From positions 2,108,001-2,172,000 of the forward strand of contig NC_089564.1 of assembly GCF_040115645.1 (NCBI RefSeq): a stretch of DNA of 64,000 nucleotides. Direction: 5' to 3'. Both the position numbers and the translations under genes were made by a program. The notes under the pieces were generated by a model. It saw only the letters and a program-made list of their open reading frames with translations. It had not been told where the DNA came from and ran no database searches. Position 1 is the stretch's first letter, and the number at the start of each line of letters is the position of its first letter. Below, in pieces: positions 1-11,975 of this stretch. Source of the DNA: Euwallacea fornicatus (taxonomy: Eukaryota > Arthropoda > Insecta > Coleoptera > Curculionidae).

Positions 1-1192
1 AGTGTTCCGTGATAGTTTGCCGCAAATTTAAGGGGTGATTCTATGAGTGATTTTGAGAAAAAAAAATTATATGAACATAGGTTTATTTTCGATTTCTCTC
101 TGAAATACGGGGTGTTAAAATTTGGATTTTTTTTTTTTTAATAAGTCCGGACCTGCATTAAATATTTTCATCAAACTTGGTGGGCGTAAGTTAGGTGTGA
201 AAGTACATCTTTTAAGAGAAAAACGAATTTTTAAACGCAAGCAGGGGCGCTCCCAAGGCCATGACCCTGATTATTTTTCGTGAGAAATGTGTTACGCGAA
301 TAACGGAAGGAATTTTGGACATGCAAACGAAATGGAAGGACAATCCTGACAACTGGGCAATAGTAACCCCACTGTGTCTGACAAGACAAACAAGACTGTC
401 AAATCTACAATTCCCCATTACAACCCTGTTAGAGCATTACAGCCTGTAAGTGTAAATAGTGCAACTGATTCAAAAGATTTTTGTTCTTTCTTCTTTTTTC
501 TCTTGGATTATATAAAACAATAAGTTTAGCAATTTATATCATGGGTAGAAAAACCAATAACGGTCGATAGCCCTTTTCCTTTTGGAAATAAAGATTATAT
601 ATATATATATGTTACGCCTCTGCTTTTTCAAAAAATAAAAATCCTTTTCTTAACGGAGGACATTTTCAGCGACTTATTTAATTTTTGTTTGTCTAAACAG
701 TCGTTATAAATTACTACAAATCAAGTATTATTATAACAAATTTGGTCGTTATTATAACGTGCAACGTTAACTAATCCGTTTGTTGTTTGAAAACGCTGGA
801 TGTTACGAAAAAAATTTAAGAGGCCATTTTTTTCAACAAAAAGAACTAGAATTAAGAAAACGATTTTTATTTTTTGAAAAAGCAGCGACGTAACACATTT
901 TTCACGAAAAATCGTCAGGGTCATGGCATTGGGGGCGCCACTGTTTGCATTTAAATATTCGTTTTTCTCTTAAAAGATGTGTTTCTACCCCTAACACCCA
1001 CCAAGTTTGATAAAAATATTTAATGCAGGTCCGGCGTTATTAAAAAAAAAAAACAGAAAATTATAGCAAATTTTAACACCCTGTATTTCAGACAGAAAGC
1101 GAAAACGGACCTAGGTTCGAATAAACTTTTTTCTCGAAGTTACTCATATAATCACCCCTTAAATTTATGACGTAAAATTCTGAAACACCCTG
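1..1192. mobile_element. Inverted-repeat (foldback-type) DNA element, left tip cut by window start
   Basis: The first 299 bases match, in reverse complement, the stretch 889-1192, so this is a non-autonomous element with arms of about 300 bp. The right tip reads ...AAACACCCTG followed by TA (1193-1194), the usual Tc1/mariner-type end and target. The left tip (starting AGTGTTCCG) lacks the expected few bases of CAGGG, so the element begins just before the window. The left arm resumes at 612-652 after a separate insertion (298-610). There is no coding capacity: the short frames across it are arm translations. Confidence 0.75.
298..610 (+). mobile_element. Retroposon-like insertion with AATAAA and (AT)n tail
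   Basis: This 313-bp segment interrupts the left arm of the surrounding element. GTTACGC stands on both sides (291-297 and 611-617), while the intact right arm has it once as a near match, so it looks like a 7-bp target duplication. The segment ends with an AATAAA signal and an AT dinucleotide tail, as expected for a reverse-transcribed insertion. I do not recognise its body (C/T-rich around 490-510). A SINE, a 5'-truncated LINE or a processed transcript would all fit. Confidence 0.5.
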
Positions 1193-1464
1193 TATACGGT
1201 CTCCCAACAAAAATTTGCACCTCGTGAAACCTCCGAATCAGCGCAAATGCGAGCGAAATGCTAAAATATGTCAAATTTAACTTGAGGGGGGCCAAATTTT
1301 ATCTTTGTTCCGAAGTAATTTCTCGCCCCCTCAAAAACTTTAAACGGCAAGAGGGGCCGAGTGACACATCATTTTGAAGCCGCTTCCATCCTCTATGCAA
1401 ACATGTTTCTTTTTTCCATTGATTTTTCCAGAACACCGCTTAGACGATAGAAAAAGAAATGTGA

Positions 1465-2340
1465 TTACGGAAACACAACTAAGTTCGACAAATGTATTTC
1501 TCGAAATGTCCATGTTCCACTCAACAACACGAGCAATTTTGAAAAGCTTCTGTAACGTTTCGCAACGTTTCTGGCTTGATCAAACGGCACTCGGCGACGA
1601 TTCGCAAAACGTTGCTGACGTTCTCGTGGCATTTGTCGAGATACAGGTGGTGTAATATAAAACTTAGACTTTAAGTGGCCCCAGAAAAAGAAATCTAGGA
1701 GAGTTAAATTGGGGGATCTAGCCAGCCATTCGATGGGACCTCTCCGGCTTATCCATTGTCCGGGGAAAACAGCATCTAAAAAACTGTCAAGTTGTACATG
1801 ATAAAGGGGAGGCGCTCCGCCGTGTTGACAGAAACACTGGTTTTCGTGGAGCTTTACATCTTTTTCCCGAGTTTGGGTGATTAAAGGCTCAATAAGGTCT
1901 CCTAACAACTGAAAATAACTTTCTTCGGTCGAAGTGCCTTCAACAACAAATGGCCACGTAATGTGGTCGCCCAGAATGCCCGCCCGCACGTTTAACTTTT
2001 GGTGCCTTTCTGTGTGACTTTCACTGACCACGAGCGGGTTTGTATCACCTCGATGACGACAATTATGCCTGTCCACCTCTCCGTTCAACAGAAGCATACT
2101 GTCATCAAAGAAAGAAATGTTGTGCAGTACGCTTGGGTCATTCATCAAATGACGAGTTAAATTTTCACATCAACCACAAACGACGATCCGGATTATCTTC
2201 ATTCAATTCTTGGCCAAGTCTCATCTCGAATGGACGAAATTTGTATTTTGTTGGCAATCCGATCTACACTACTTTTAAACTCACCATTTTCTTGAGCAAT
2301 TTTTCTTGCAGATTGTCCGTTATTCGTTAAAAAATGACTA
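1465..2340 (-). pseudogene. Transposase pseudogene (IS630/Tc1/mariner DDE, SPDLTPLD group)
   Basis: This is the catalytic part of a transposase that would cut and paste the surrounding element. The open stretch 2148-1465 shows the family's landmarks in order: FFDDS...LLLNGEVDRHN (first acidic residue), QHGGAPPLYH (second site) and RSPNLTLLDFFFWG (third aspartate). The family normally has QQDGAPPHY, so the second catalytic aspartate is glycine here. The N-terminal side continues upstream in other frames to about 2340 (QELNEDNPDRR-like), with stops. The C-terminal end (VEHGHFEKYI-like) is also in another frame. The enzyme must be inactive. The family assignment is firm; the exact subfamily name is not. 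Confidence 0.75.
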
Positions 2341-2704
2341 AGAACGGCCACTTTAATACGTTCATTTTAGATAGGATGTTAATGGTTTTGTTTTGTGTTT
2401 GTAACAGAGGCGGTTGCATACAATTTTGCAATTAAATTAGCAATGTAACTGACGATTAACTTGATGTTCCACATGATTTTGATTGAAAAGCCGAGCAGCA
2501 GCACTGGCGCAATTGTTGTCTGTAGTACAGTTTTACCAGTTTAATTCCATTGCTCGGTGCCATAAACCATTTTGCAATTTAGGGTTTTTATTTCCAACTC
2601 TACTGAACGACGATAAGTCACGAAATCAAATTCCAAACTTGTCTGAATTCAATTCAGACGTTTGGGAAAATTCCTAAATTTTGTAACAAGGGTACAGAAA
2701 GGCA

Positions 2705-3345
2705 AATCATGAAGTCGGGTAAGGCGCTTAACGTGACTCAAGTACTCGGACTGTTTGATTTATTGCCCACAATAAAGGAATCTTCCAAAATACTCCACTC
2801 CAACGGGCGATAGGTGATAGCCAACATCTGGTGGTTGCAACCGAGTGAAACAAAACATACCAGATGTCAACGAGGAATAATCTACAAGGAAAGAAAACCC
2901 ATGCCGCAATAAATCTTAAGTTATCCTTGAGTAACACCCGGACTAAGGGTGGAGCGGGGGGAAAAACAGGTTGAAGGGAAAAAGAGAAGAAGCAAGGTTG
3001 CTCGAGACAAAAAAAAAGGCAAGAGACGCTGAACGACTTTCATACCAGCAGGTGACCGCACTTGTGACAAAAAAGGGAAAGAACTTCATTGTTGCAACCC
3101 CGGAGAAGTGAGGCACCATCAACCGTGTGATCGTACTAACGTTGATTACAAGGATTAGTTAATTTAAGAACTCAGTCGTAAATAAAGATACATTGATTAA
3201 ATTTTCAAATGAGTACAATTCAGTTTTCTCTTGACCTGACAAAAACCGAGAGTGGTCCTTCGGAATACAACAGAAATACCCCAGAACCAGCCGCGGAAGC
3301 AGGACCCACTGACTAGCACCATTGTCCAGGGGATTTTCAAGATCT
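2705..3345 (+). repeat. LTR-like dispersed repeat, copy 1
   Basis: It lies inside the transposon at 1197-3786 and is a diverged copy, same order of blocks, of the reverse complement of 9765-10515. Shared blocks are CCAACATCTGG near 2822, a purine tract near 2965 (GGGAAAAAGAGAAGAAGC), a T-rich block with TTTCTCTTGACC near 3225, GTGGTCCTTCGGA near 3253 and AACCAGCCGCGGAAGCAG near 3283. AACATCTGGTGG resembles an LTR end followed by a primer-binding site, but I see no gag or pol, no clear ends and no target duplication. 'LTR-like' is therefore tentative. Confidence 0.45.
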
Positions 3346-3788
3346 CTTGTACAAAACTAAAAGATGATTTATTCTTAGCGTTGCGCCTTAAGCCAAATTT
3401 TTTGTCACTTTAAAAATTTCAAAATTAGTGCAAATGAAGTAAAACTTCTTAGTCCGTTCCTGTATAAAAAAAAAAAAAAAATTACAATTTGAATGAGAGT
3501 GTACCGGACTAGTAATGTTGCAAATTTCAATGAGAGTACGATAATTTGGTGGTTCCGAAAAACTCGAAAAGAACTTGGTTGCATAGAGAATGGAAGCGGC
3601 TTCAAAATCATGTGTCATACGGCCCCTCGTGCCATTTAAAGTTTTTGATGAGGGTGAGAAATTATTCCGCAAACAAGATGAAACTCGTTTCCTCCTCAAG
3701 TTAGAATTGACACATTTTAGGAATTTTCCCACATTTGAACGAAATAGAAGATGTCATGGGGCGCAGATCTTACTTGATACAACCTGTA

Positions 3789-4747
3789 TGCATTGATATT
3801 TATGTGTTGTCTATGTAGACGGTTAGTAAATGCATTGTTCCGGGTAAAGAGTGAAATTCTGTAGAACGAGCAAATCGAGGTGCTTCAGGTGAGCCGACAA
3901 AACTATGAAAGTTAGCAGTGATTTTGCAACAACAATCAAGAACCCTGTATATTTTGACGACATCGAGCTAGGAGCTTTATTCGAGGAAAAGCACAGTGTC
4001 CTAAAATGAACAGAATTTTGATCGAAACTGAAATTTTGGACCTTGCTCAATGTAAAATGAATGAAAATAGCTATTTACATTCATTTTAAATTTTGTAAAT
4101 GCACAGTTTTAAATTGCGTTTGTTATTTTGAGTGCAAGCTAAGCGTTGTCCCTCAATGTGACACGAAATCGCCAAAATCTGGACACTAGATTAGGTTAAA
4201 ATAAAAATACTTCAAACTGTATTTTCGAAGGCTGTAAGCCCTTAAGTGAGATATTCAGAAGTAACACATTTCATTGATTCGTCGGAAAACGGGACTTAAA
4301 AAATTGCGTAGGGAGCGCTGGTACGGTCCTGCAGCGGACTTCATTTTATAGGCCAACGCCAAAAGAATTTAGACCCGGTCCGACTCGTTCCCAAAAATGC
4401 CGACACCAACAAGGCAGTCAAAAGTTTGTATATTAATGTTGTGCTTTCTTATTACTTTTAATATAGTTATAAAGTTTATAAAAAAAAACATACAAAATTA
4501 GTAATGTTAAAAAAAATTACATGTACTCGTCTGGAATCCTTTTTTATTTCAAATTATCGCGTATTTGTTGATTTTAATATCAGTTGTGAAGAGTTTTCAT
4601 TAAGACGTGAGAAGTTGCTAAAAATAATTTTTAATGTGGTTGCTCGTATTAATATAACTTATTTCCTTTTCGCATGTGAAATTCTTCAAAGATTGATTCA
4701 CAGCCGCTTAAGATTTTAAGGGATTAAATTAAAATGTTTCGTAGAGG
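3789..4747. other. Unassigned AT-rich interval
   Basis: There is no supported gene. It holds one isolated transposon-type tip (AACCCTGTATA near 3942-3952) and a 34-bp near-perfect palindrome at 4054-4087. Open frames here (for example 4504-4719) are low-complexity and resemble nothing I know. Confidence 0.6.
4054..4087. repeat. 34-bp near-perfect palindrome
   Basis: The two 17-base halves, AAAATGAATGAAAATAG and CTATTTACATTCATTTT, are reverse complements with one mismatch and no spacer. It could form a cruciform or be the centre of a small foldback. No function can be read from it. Confidence 0.7.
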
Positions 4748-5043
4748 GTGCGAATTTGAAAACCCCTATTATCTCGGAACAGGATGGGTTCTTTTTTAAT
4801 CGCCGGAACACTTCGATTTTATTATTGAGAGGGAACAATTTTTATGTAAAATTCACTGTGGCCCTTTCTACACCCTAGAGCCTCCCTCTTAAATATCTTA
4901 AACGCTAAAGGGGGTTAAGTGACACACCACTTCAAAGGGCTTTTAATTCTCCACATTTCGATATCTAATTTATGAAATTTGACGGTTGCGTGATCAAGTT
5001 AAGCATCTCTGATCACTCCACAATCACTATTTCTATTGCTGTT

Positions 5044-5830
5044 TTAACAGTGTTGAAACCAAGACTTTCTAATTCCAACATTTAAAACGATTACAAAATG
5101 GTTGCAATAAACTTTTGCATGGCCGTTTCCAATTATAAAACAAATATTTGATCTTTTACTCGTTTCTAAAACAAAAATACATTCAAAATTGGAATTCCTA
5201 TTTTCACCACTTTTAGTTATTAGATGTTTGAAATGTTCTCCATTAATTCTCAAACTAAAGCCTATTTTGAAACTCTTCCCTGACATTTTCAAATACCGCC
5301 TCTGGGATAGCCCTGCTCGCCTCTGTGAAAACAACCGATTTTGTACGCCCCCATAAAAATAATCTAGCGGCGTTAAGTCTGGTGATCTTGAAGGCCAATT
5401 TATCGCTCTCCCTTTACCAATCCATTTGTCGGGAAATCGGTCATCCAATCATTCTCGCACTAGGCGAAAATGATGCGAAAACGGTGGAGCTCCATTTTGC
5501 GGAAAATGTAATATTTGGTCGTCAGGCAATATGTTTCCACTAACTCGATCTTCCAAATGAGTTGTTCTTAAAAGATGAATTGTGAATTTAAGTAAGTTTA
5601 AACACAGCAGTCCAGTTAAATTTTCCCCAATTAAAAACGGTACTATAACGGCATTTCCGAGAATACCAGCCCGAAGATTGATATTTTCTGATCACCGTGT
5701 AGCACCTTCCCTTAAGACGTGGGGATTTTCATAACCCCGATATCAGAAGTTCTGTTTATTGATTCGACCGTTAAGAGAAAAAGGTGCACTCATCACTGAC
5801 GCAAATGTTTGTTAAAGAAATTTAGTTATT
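5044..5830 (-). pseudogene. Transposase pseudogene (SPDLTPLD group), multiply frameshifted
   Basis: This is a minus-strand relic of the transposase for the element around it. Reading from 5830 down, one can see VSDECTFF (first catalytic aspartate), the INLRAGILGN and FLIGENLTG blocks, HFPQNGAPPF, then RFPDKWIGKG and RSPDLTPLDYF with the third aspartate, and near the end INGEHFKHLI, the usual C-terminal signature. The second catalytic position is asparagine (QNGAPP instead of QDGAPP). The longest open piece is 5448-5044. At least two frameshifts separate the blocks. It is nonfunctional, and clearly a different copy from the one at 1465-2340. Confidence 0.7.
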
Positions 5831-6149
5831 GTTAATTAAGTTGGTCATGTTTTCTCAAAACTCGATTCCCCTATCAAAATCGTCTCTACAAAGTTCCTAC
5901 AGAGTTTATGTTTTGCAGGTATGAAATTGATTAAATTTTAGTGCTTTTCGTACGGTTTCACGTGACATTCCAGTTTGACTTGCGGCCGTATGCAGGGAAT
6001 TGCCGCGTTCTGCACCGAAGGTTTCCAGAATCTGTATTTGAGTAGTTCCATAAAAAACCCGGCAAACAGCCCTTTTTTGTTTGCTCTAGAACACGTTTCA
6101 ATACATTTTTTATTAAGTCTAAAACGTACCTCTGATTCAGATTCGAATT

Positions 6150-6215
6150 ATTTTATATTATATTATTTATATTACATGATATTATTTATATTATATTATA
6201 TTATTATATCAGGAT
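6150..6215. repeat. TATTA/TTATAT low-complexity repeat
   Basis: A 65-bp run of short A/T motifs (TATATTATATTATTTATATT and variants) inside the old transposon. It looks like a simple-sequence expansion. Confidence 0.7.
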
Positions 6216-6401
6216 TTTTAATATTAGAAGCTTTCGCTATTCATCTTCCGCATTTTTCTTGCTCCCCATAAATAAAAATAATTTCAGTTCTTCGCTGAAT
6301 TTTTAAAATTGCTCACAATATCACACGAATTATCACAAAAAAAACCTTAATCGATTTCAATGCACAGCAACATCGACTAGCACTGCAGGTAAGCAGCTAA
6401 T

Positions 6402-7195
6402 TGTTGTGCGATAGGCAGGAGGTCGGAGGTTGGAGGTTGCAGATACCACCTGCGATTATTGTACGAGAACGCTTACACGCGAGCACTACTTGTAATACTT
6501 GTCGGTTCGAAGTACTGATGTACTTCTGTTTACGAGAGTCCAGGACGGACTAGATACCTGCTTAGCAAGGTAAACACGTGGGATCTCCCGAAAGTCCTGG
6601 AATTAGGACAACCCTTTGAACATTAACGCGACTTAATGACTGACTTGTATCACATAGATATGATTAAAACTTAGTTGAAGAAACACAAGATTGGATGATC
6701 GCGATTCCGATGAAGAGTACGAGTTATGATTGATGACTGGCGATGCACCGAATCGTCTTCAATTGATGAGAGTGACAATAGTGATAGTAATAATGCTGCC
6801 CAGCTTCTCCCAACCCTTAAGTACTGGAAGCTGATGGCCAGCAGACGTAGGCGTACTCTTACTCGGGGCGCGTTTCAGCCGAAGAATGCCCATTTCGCCA
6901 GGCCTGACGGCCAACGGGCAGATTATCCCGTGACCCGAATATTGCCTTCAACCCGAACGGGGTGCGACGGTATCCCCAATCACGACCACCACCAAAGGTA
7001 ATGGTGGGGGATTCCGGTACCCAAGAACCACCTCCGACGCACATTTATGACTTGAATACCTCGCAATTTAGCTCTTAGCAAAAGTACAAAGGACGAGGAA
7101 TTTGAACCATAAACCATTTCTAGTGAATCTAACGGATCGCGACATCTGGGAGGCAACAAATGTAAGATGTGCAGGGGCGCAGCTTGGGGTTTTAA
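6402..7195 (+). repeat. Truncated copy of the palindromic LTR-like family seen at 43207-45470
   Basis: It starts TGTTGTGCGATAGGCAGG, matching the tip TGTTGAACGATATGCAGG of the 43207 element, and follows that element's left arm block by block: AGATACCACC, ACTTGTCGGTTC, GATACCTGCTTAGCAAGG, CACGTGGGATCTCCCGAAAG, the CCCTTAAGTACTGG region near 6817, CCCAAGAACCAC near 7019 and the spacer with CGACATCTGGGAGG near 7139. After the spacer only about 20-30 bp of the opposite arm can be made out before similarity stops, so most of the second arm is missing. It was inserted into the long-TIR transposon around it. The short frames in it are not genes. Confidence 0.6.
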
Positions 7196-7740
7196 CTTGA
7201 TCGATGAAGACATCAAGACTTGGTTCACCAAGTCTTAACAATGACATTTTACATGCAATGTAATAGTAAAATTTATCGAAACGACATTCCGTTGGTAACT
7301 AAAATTAACAATAAAAAATTCATATTCTATGTAGTTGTTTAACATTTGCTCAAGTGATCGATGCATCTTTTCGTTTGATGCTCGTCTCGACCAATAATAA
7401 GTCAACAAGTTAATAAATAGATTTATTGCAACAATTTCCTAATCGTGAGACACGTTTGAATGAAAGAGTCTCAGTTTCAACGCCACCAAAGCAATAATAC
7501 CAAAATGTAGAGAATGAAAAACCTTTTAAAATTATATATCATTTGACCCCCTTCACCGTTTAAGATGGTTGAGGGGACGGTTCCGGGGGGTAGAGGGTTG
7601 AGCGAGGCGCAGTGAATTCTGCACAAAAAGTGTTCACCCTCAATAACAAAATCGATGTGTTGCTGCGAATTAAAAGACATCTACCACGTTTCGCGATAAT
7701 GGGGGTGGGAAGTTTTCAAATTGAAACCATGAATGTATGA

Positions 7741-9764
7741 TGTTTTGGGCAACGAAATAGTTCCGCGAAAACTAGTGCAGAGGATAGAGGTGGATAGACA
7801 GTCCTGGGGCCACTCTTCAGTTGCCAAAAAAAAATCATAAAAGCATCACACATCATCCCTTTCATAAAAAGACTATTAAACCTTCAATGGCAGTAATAAA
7901 GTTATAATGACCAGCACAAAAAGGCCACCAAAATGTAATTTTCGCTTGACATTTCCCCTGTCGATGCAATTTTGGTTTCACTGTATTTATCAGTCCGGAC
8001 GTTAGTTAAACGCAAAAAAACGACATTGTATGAGTAATGAGTGTGATTTTCATTGTAAAAGAAAATTAGCATCAGACTGGTAACCGTTTTGGAGATATTA
8101 ATAAACCGAAAACTCTGTAGTGGAACAATAAATAACTTGAAATGCTGAGGCGCGTTCGCATTTTGCTGTCCTTACTGTTGTTTCACTTTAACTAGTGACG
8201 TGAATTTTATAATAAAAAGTTGCTCCGACACCAAGCTGGCAAGACTCGTTCGTCTTTTTAATATAAAGAACTTAAAAGAGACACCAAAACGATCGTTGTT
8301 TTTCAGGCTTTCCAGCACAGCGAGCACCGTTTTATACTTCCACAGTTCGTTTGCAAAGGTCGATTCCTTATAATGCTTCCAGATTTTTTTTCCATAAACT
8401 CACAGCACTCGGGCAGGCATTTTAATCCTTGCGAAAGCCCTGTGCCATCTTTATCTTTCCCGTTTCGCCACCTTCGGAGTTTTTGTATTGCAACACATAC
8501 ACGTTAAAGTGTTGCACATTGTTAAAAGTTCCAGTGCAACATCTGAGTATCCACTCAATTTCTACCAGAAGTAGCAACATTAATATTCAGCGTCACATCA
8601 TGAATAGCACAATACGTCTTTTATGTTCAAGCATATTTTACGGTTGTCGTAACAATGGTCATAACTCCGGAGTTTACGATATACAGCTCTTGTAAATTTT
8701 GTCTGAATGCAATAATAAGGTCCGAAAGCACAGTAACAAATCCGATATGTGTCGCCGATGGCAGATAACAGCAAATACATTTCCGAAATTGCAACAATAA
8801 AAGAAGTTGAAGGGTACATTTTGGCTGAAGTTCTAAATGGAGTTTCGTCTCACGATTGAATAATGTATTACGCAAATACTGTTTGCAGGGAATTTGTAGA
8901 AGCGTGGATAGCTGGATTGATGGTCTTGATGTTTATGTTTTGATGAAGACAAACAAGCAATAACGTTGGGATTATTTCGGTAAATTTAGTCAGAGGACAT
9001 CAGATGTTTAATCTCTGTTTGGAAACGACATAAGAATTAGTTTCCGAGATTCAGAGACTATTAAGATCAGTCTTGGAGCTTTATAGTAACTTCGAGGGAC
9101 AAACCGGATTTATCCCAGGAAATATGGGCCCACTCATTTTGCAACATTTGGATGCGAATTGCGATCCTCTCGCAACCTAGGGAGATGTGATATTCGTGTT
9201 GTGAGCCTGGGACGAAACCTGTCTTCTAGTTTGACAGCAAAATTACCTAGTTAAACGACAATTTTACAACTTATAATGTTGTCAAAATATCGGATGTCGC
9301 CTTGCAAAGACCGGGAACGGACATTTTTGAAAAGAAGTGTTTGGTCTCTGGATCAATATTGAATTCATCAATTGTCCCGTTAAAAAATCACATGGGAAAA
9401 GTTGGGGCTATGTGTGAGAGCGGCCAGTGCGCAAAAGGGATTAAACATTCGAATAGAAACTGAAAAAGTATATTGGGAAACGCGGCAATACGTGTTTCTA
9501 CTTATTGGCATCATCAGGCATGTGCACATACAATATAGCTACACATATTGCGAAACCAAATGCACATGATGCACATTTCGTACATTGTTATTTCCACTTC
9601 ACGTTTCACACAAAGTACCTTCACCAGTTTTGGAAAACATTTTGCTTGTGACCGGTATGTAAAACTTGATACCTAATTTGATCTTCGAACCTCTCATCGC
9701 ATCCAACAATATTGTACGCTGAAGAAGCTGTTGTACCTCTCCAGGACACTGACGTAACTTAGTA
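7741..9764. other. Unassigned AT-rich interval
   Basis: I see no gene, no transposase motif and no clear terminal repeats in this stretch. Open frames near 8429-8875 overlap on both strands and look like chance. A promoter or a diverged repeat cannot be excluded. Confidence 0.5.
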
Positions 9765-10515
9765 GTATCTGCTTCCGCGGCTGGTTCTGTTTTAGTTTAC
9801 TCCGAAGGACCACTGTGGTTTTTTCCAGACAGAGAAAAACTGGATTTAAGCTCTCTTGTTTAATTATTTAACGCTTTATTGCGTAAATAATGTAACTAGT
9901 AGTTCCACGCAATACAGGTTGTAAGGGACTGTATTTAGTTGATGGTTTAATAATAATTAGCCACTGGTGTTTACAAGAACGACTAGTTTGATAGGGTTGT
10001 AATTGAGTCCCTTGAGTGATGAAACCGCACCTTGCTTGAATATGCACGGTTAGTGATGCTGATACACTGTATATGCCCTGAGCGATGCGAGGGTTGGTTG
10101 AAGATGATTCTTCTGAGAAAACACCGATGGAACTGACTTGACTTCGTTTCTCCGGTTCCCCTCCTTTCCCAGATCTCGGCCACCCCCTCAGGAGGGGATT
10201 GAACCGTGGTCCAACAAGGCGGTTGGAAATTTCCGTCGTCGGTCAGTTCAATTTCTGTCCTTCCATTTATTTTAGTGACCATAAATTTGGGTTCCATGGG
10301 AACCGGGAACCAGCCCTTTGTTGATCTCTGATTTACGGTTGCCATATGTACTTCTTGCAACCCCAGATGTTGGATCTTGGATAACTGCCCATGTGCGACC
10401 GATATTTTATGGGTTTAAGACGTCTCGGAAAATTCCAGATACTTTTATTATTTAACAGTAAACTGTACTGCCGCTTCCCTTTGAATTTCAGGCCCTGATA
10501 ATACCGCGGGTGTAT
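9765..10515 (-). repeat. LTR-like dispersed repeat, copy 2 (opposite orientation to copy 1)
   Basis: The reverse complement shares an ordered series of blocks with 2705-3345: CCAACATCTGGGGTTGC (near 10366), TTTCTCTGTCTGG (near 9827), GTGGTCCTTCGGAGTAAAC (near 9800) and AACCAGCCGCGGAAGCAG (near 9775). Between them lies a longer middle part absent from copy 1, including a 125-codon minus-strand frame at 10360-9983 that resembles no protein I know. An AATAAA-like site (GCAATAAAGCG near 9880) precedes the T-rich block. The overall arrangement recalls an LTR, but ends and target duplication are not visible. Confidence 0.4.
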
Positions 10516-11975
10516 TGGTCCCCCGGGTATTGGCCTTTAGAATACTTTATTGCAGAAATTCGGAATTTCCAGAAAAGTTTGAACTGTTTTCAGACAAATA
10601 TAAACATTATTTTATGCACTTGATACAAAATAACCGTTCTTGTTTGCAAATTATCGCTTTATTAAATAGTAATAATTACTTTAATTAGAACGCTACTTTG
10701 GTTGATGATATGATAAATGTTCACGTAAAAATCAGGCATAAGGAAACGCCTGCGAGCTGTAAACAATATGCTTTCTAAACCTGACGGTACTTAAGTATAA
10801 AAGTTAAAGCTTCGAGGCATCTCATCTCCTAAAAATAACGATGCGCGAAATAGATACTTTGCACACCGTTAACTTTACTTCACACATGCTGCTAATAAGG
10901 GCAACATGGAAAATGGTTACAATAAAAAGAATGTCGTTTTTCGCGGTTACCGAAAATACCTTTCAGAGAAATCAGCAATACACCGATGTGAAAGCCAATT
11001 TTGCAGTTTAATTGATCATTAGTGAGGGGCATTCATACCGTTGAAATCGTAGTCGCTCTACGGTTGAACACACGTGACCCTCTGATATTGGAAGTGATTC
11101 AATAAATAATGCGAAATGTAATAATTAACCTGATGGGTGTGCTGAAGAACCTGTAAGATGATCGATTCACAAATTTTCCAAATGAAGAAAGCAAGAAACC
11201 TCAAAAAGATATTCAGTGGAAGATTGGAAATGTAAATGGACTATGTATTGGACTAAATGAAAAATGCTAAATCAGAGGTCGAAGAACTGTGTGCCACATC
11301 TTAGCAAAGAGACCCTTTAGAGACCAAAGAAAACCAGCCCATCCATCTGCGAAAAAATGGGGCGAAATTTTCCATCATAACTTAGAAGTGCGGATCTGCA
11401 TCCCACGTAATGAAAGTGGAGGTCGATGTTCTGTTGCAACATTCTTCAAGTAAATTACCACCTGATTATCATCTGCAATAGCAAAACATTAAAATAAATA
11501 AAAAGAAGTCTGCGGATCGAATAATGAGCACATGGAAATTTGTAAATGCAATTTGCAGGACTACATATCTTGGTTCATAGAAAAAATATCCCTCGGATTA
11601 ATATATTCTAGTATATCATATATCCAACATAACCGAGGCATAAGAATGACAAACAGTTACAATGACACGGGAGGTCAATGTTTCAATTTTTCATGTTTCC
11701 CGTAGAAACCACTGGTACAAAGCTTCGTGATATAAATTTATTGCTGCCCACTCTGTATCTCACTATATTTGCAAATTTGACTTCGGCCTTTTTAGCTTAT
11801 CTTCTTAACCCCTGCAAAGGGAAGTTTGACTTCATTTCAGCCATAGAAGAAACAGCTCAAACCCTACCACAGGAACACCGAAAAAATTCAGAGTTGGATC
11901 AAATCATCGCACAAAAGGCGTAAACTGTTCTTGCCCGTGTTAGCGACTTTAAGTCATTTTTTTTGTTTTTGTTAG
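10516..11975. other. Unassigned interval
   Basis: No recognisable gene, transposon end or RNA. The 81-codon frame at 11678-11923 has a hydrophobic first half but no family resemblance, and I do not call it a gene. Confidence 0.5.

Larger units (their letters stand above)
1197..3786 (-). mobile_element. Long-TIR Tc1/mariner-superfamily transposon (degenerate)
   Basis: The left arm, about 1197-1440, and the right arm, about 3540-3786, align as inverted repeats of roughly 240 bp (for example the left motif GAAGCCGCTTCCAT and its reverse complement at 3590). Both tips lie next to TA (1195-1196 and 3787-3788). The left TA directly abuts the TA at the end of the preceding element. It contains a decayed minus-strand transposase and, further in, an unrelated repeat (about 2705-3345). 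Confidence 0.7.
4748..7735 (-). mobile_element. Second long-TIR transposon of the same broad type (degenerate)
   Basis: The stretch about 4748-4965 and the reverse complement of about 7480-7735 align over more than 200 bp (shared landmarks: AATTTGAAAAC, a block with TCGATTTTRTTATTGAG, AAAATTCACTG, and CTTAAACG next to an AAGGGGGT run). They mark the terminal repeats of one element. The arms are clearly diverged, so it is old. The exact tips and target site cannot be fixed. It contains a minus-strand transposase relic (5044-5830) and was later hit by another repeat (6402-7195). Confidence 0.65.

Noticed and set aside
11678..11923. 81-codon frame with a hydrophobic stretch as a small membrane protein
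   Set aside because: No family resemblance, and a single frame of this length is expected by chance in this much DNA.
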